Assembly (NCBI RefSeq): GCF_018263855.1
Contig: NZ_CP073318.1
Coordinates: 2,480,001-2,544,000, forward strand
Source: Kutzneria sp. CA-103260
Lineage (GTDB): Bacteria > Actinomycetota > Actinomycetes > Mycobacteriales > Pseudonocardiaceae
Direction: 5' to 3'
Length of the DNA stretch: 64,000 bases
The translations under genes were made by a program, and so were the position numbers. A model generated the notes under the pieces. That model was not told where the DNA came from. It saw only the letters and a list, made by a program, of their open reading frames with translations, and ran no database searches. Below, piece after piece: positions 61,525 to 64,000 of the stretch (positions within the stretch are counted from its first letter, which is position 1; each line of letters begins with the position of its first letter).

Positions 61525-62097
61525 TTAGCCGAAGGTGTCGTCCATAACGGACCAGCCTTGGTACCCGGCGTCTTGCCGGATGCCGCCGCAGGGGAGGCCC
61601 ACGGTTCCGTATGCGGAGGAGACGTCGATACAGGTGTTGGCACCGTTCTCCTGGTTAATGGCGCTTTTGAGGACCTGCTCTGCGCCTCCACTCGCGGTGG
61701 TTCGGTTGACGAGCGCCCACTGCTGCCAGCCGCCGTTGAAGCTGTTCTGGTAGCAGGGGAAGGTGCGCAGCCCGGACCCAAGCGAGTAGTCCAGGCAGCG
61801 CTTGGTGGCTTGGTTCTCCAGCTGAGCCCAGCCGTTGGCGTAGTCGATGACAGTCCAGTTCTGCCACGCCTGGCCGTTGCAGGTGAAGGCGCGCAGGTTG
61901 TCGGTCCCGTTGGGGCCCGTGTTGGAGTCGTCCAGACAGGAGTCCGGCGCATCCGGGGACCAGGAGATGAAGTAATACGTGTGGGCGCTCTGCCAGTACT
62001 GAGCGGAGGTGGCGGCGCTGGCCGGGCTCGCTGCGAACGTGAACAAGGCGAGCGTCAGTGCGGCGGTGGCCGTGACGAACCTACTGAGCTTCTTCAT
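61525..62097 (-). CDS. Secreted ricin-type lectin-like protein
   Basis: 190 aa. Signal peptide with cleavage after ASPASA (about residue 28). The mature protein is one ricin-B-like beta-trefoil: repeats with SCLDDSN...QNWTVID, KRCLDYSLGSG...QQWALVN and TCIDVSSAYGT...QGWSVMD, spaced about 45 residues. No enzyme domain, so probably a free carbohydrate-binding protein. A normal start, good codon bias and complete trefoil show it is intact although surrounded by transposon debris. Confidence 0.88.
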   Translation of the reverse strand: MKKLSRFVTATAALTLALFTFAASPASAATSAQYWQSAHTYYFISWSPDAPDSCLDDSNTGPNGTDNLRAFTCNGQAWQNWTVIDYANGWAQLENQATKRCLDYSLGSGLRTFPCYQNSFNGGWQQWALVNRTTASGGAEQVLKSAINQENGANTCIDVSSAYGTVGLPCGGIRQDAGYQGWSVMDDTFG

Positions 62098-63220
<1,123 letters not shown>

Positions 63221-63360
63221 AACCCCCGATCACAGCCGGTGGCAGGGTTTTCGACCAGGACAGGGGTGTGGATGTCGAAGTGGGCGTGGCCGTATCGCCT
63301 GACACGGAGGGTTGCCGGCTGCTACAACATGTGTCGACGGCGATGGTGAAAGGATCTCCA

Positions 63361-64000
63361 GTGTCAGATGACGAGAGGTTTCCTATAGGGCCAGATGACG
63401 GGAGTTCTTTATTGTCGCGACTCTGGCGCCGTCCGCTCGGCCGGGTCGCGGTATTGGCCGTCGTGATACTCGCAGCACTCAGCGTCGCGAACACAATTCT
63501 GTTCACGACTGGGCCAAGCCAACCCGTCGGTACGGGTAACGACCCGCAGGACCAGTACCAGGTGACGATCGCGAATGAACGTGGCGACCTGGTCAATGGG
63601 TTTATCCGCGCTCCTGATCACATCCAGCTGTCAGTTGGCCGGCCTTCAGCGGTGTCCATCACGGTGTGCGGCGCCAAGGTGGCAAGTGCGGATTGCGCGG
63701 CAGATCATTCCCGGCCATCTCGCGGGAGTAACACGCCAATAATGGTTGGGGCTCGTATACAAGCCCGTCTCACCTCCGACGCACCCCAGTGCACCATCGT
63801 AGCCTCGTCTAGCGAGGTTCAGCCGGTCATCAACGCGACCGACATGGCGACGTGGTCGTGGAGTGTTACTCCTGCCTCCACGGGGCAGTTCACGCTCACT
63901 GTGCATCTCAGGGTGCTTGAAGGAGAAACAGATCAGCCACTACTTGCGGACCGCGCGGTGGAGATCTCCATGGACGTGTCGCAGACCGCGGGTAGCGTCC
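63361..64000 (+). CDS. Membrane-anchored extracellular protein, 3' end outside window
   Basis: Open to the window edge (213 codons). GTG 63361 follows AAAGGA; an in-frame ATG at 63343 is possible. A cytoplasmic head of about 28 residues is followed by one membrane helix (VAVLAVVILAALSVANTIL), then an extracellular part (YQVTIANERGDLVNGFIRAP) with beta-rich, Thr/Ser-rich sequence and CGAKVASADC. A type II single-pass membrane protein. Function not recognised. Upstream (63221-63360) holds only its promoter. Confidence 0.75.
   Translation, partial: MSDDERFPIGPDDGSSLLSRLWRRPLGRVAVLAVVILAALSVANTILFTTGPSQPVGTGNDPQDQYQVTIANERGDLVNGFIRAPDHIQLSVGRPSAVSITVCGAKVASADCAADHSRPSRGSNTPIMVGARIQARLTSDAPQCTIVASSSEVQPVINATDMATWSWSVTPASTGQFTLTVHLRVLEGETDQPLLADRAVEISMDVSQTAGSV

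Overview
High-GC (about 70%) actinobacterial chromosome segment. Gene style (SARP/AfsR regulator, GH62 arabinofuranosidase, DUF1490/CtpC metal pump, many TetR/AraC/MFS genes, GTG/TTG starts, 4-nt ATGA overlaps) fits a filamentous actinomycete. Pseudonocardiaceae is my best guess, by inference only. No rRNA, tRNA or CRISPR array was seen.

Layout. 1-5.3 kb: fructose PTS locus, with fruR-fruK-EIIA-EIIBC leftward and ptsI (EI) divergent. 5.4-6.6 kb: GH62 arabinofuranosidase behind a palindromic operator and a deletion scar. 6.9-12.6 kb: AraC regulator, thioesterase, copper-type DUF305 and DUF6153 proteins, then decayed fragments (DUF6817, mercury-lyase-like, IS256, oxidoreductase, TPR), and a DUF1772/TetR pair around an operator array. 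12.7-21.2 kb: frameshifted TRIC channel, hydroxy-acid oxidase plus amidohydrolase operon, AraC and TetR regulators, CocE-type hydrolase, TrmB/LuxR-like regulator. 21.3-25.5 kb: large secreted S53 peptidase with Kelch repeats, ended by a strong terminator. 25.9-26.9 kb: wrecked IS3 element abutting a flavoprotein fragment.

27-38.4 kb: aromatic secondary-metabolism cluster. A class II DAHP synthase, PhzE-like synthase, isochorismatase and DHB-dehydrogenase-type SDR form a translationally coupled set expected to make 3-hydroxyanthranilate rather than a phenazine. An FAD hydroxylase follows, and a glycosyltransferase with an MFS exporter is divergent. An acetoacetate-decarboxylase/SRPBCC pair and a PucR regulator flank it. 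38.7-47 kb: HhH-GPD-like protein, P450 remnant, two MFS transporters with regulators, IS5/recombinase/methyltransferase debris, an orphan Zur-like box. 47-50.9 kb: AfsR-type SARP and two small genes. 51-55.2 kb: metal homeostasis, with a CobW/COG0523 GTPase interrupted by an in-frame stop behind a Zur-like box, then a DUF1490 (PacL-like) chaperone coupled to a CtpC-like P-type ATPase.

55.4-60.8 kb: a compact leftward operon of three different ATP-grasp ligases, a C39-like papain-fold protein and an MFS transporter. It looks like a small peptide-forming system with its own exporter, and I cannot match it to a described pathway. 61.3-63.2 kb: secreted ricin-like lectin inside a graveyard of integrase, Tn3, serine recombinase and DDE transposase pieces. 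From 63.36 kb: a membrane-anchored protein running off the window.
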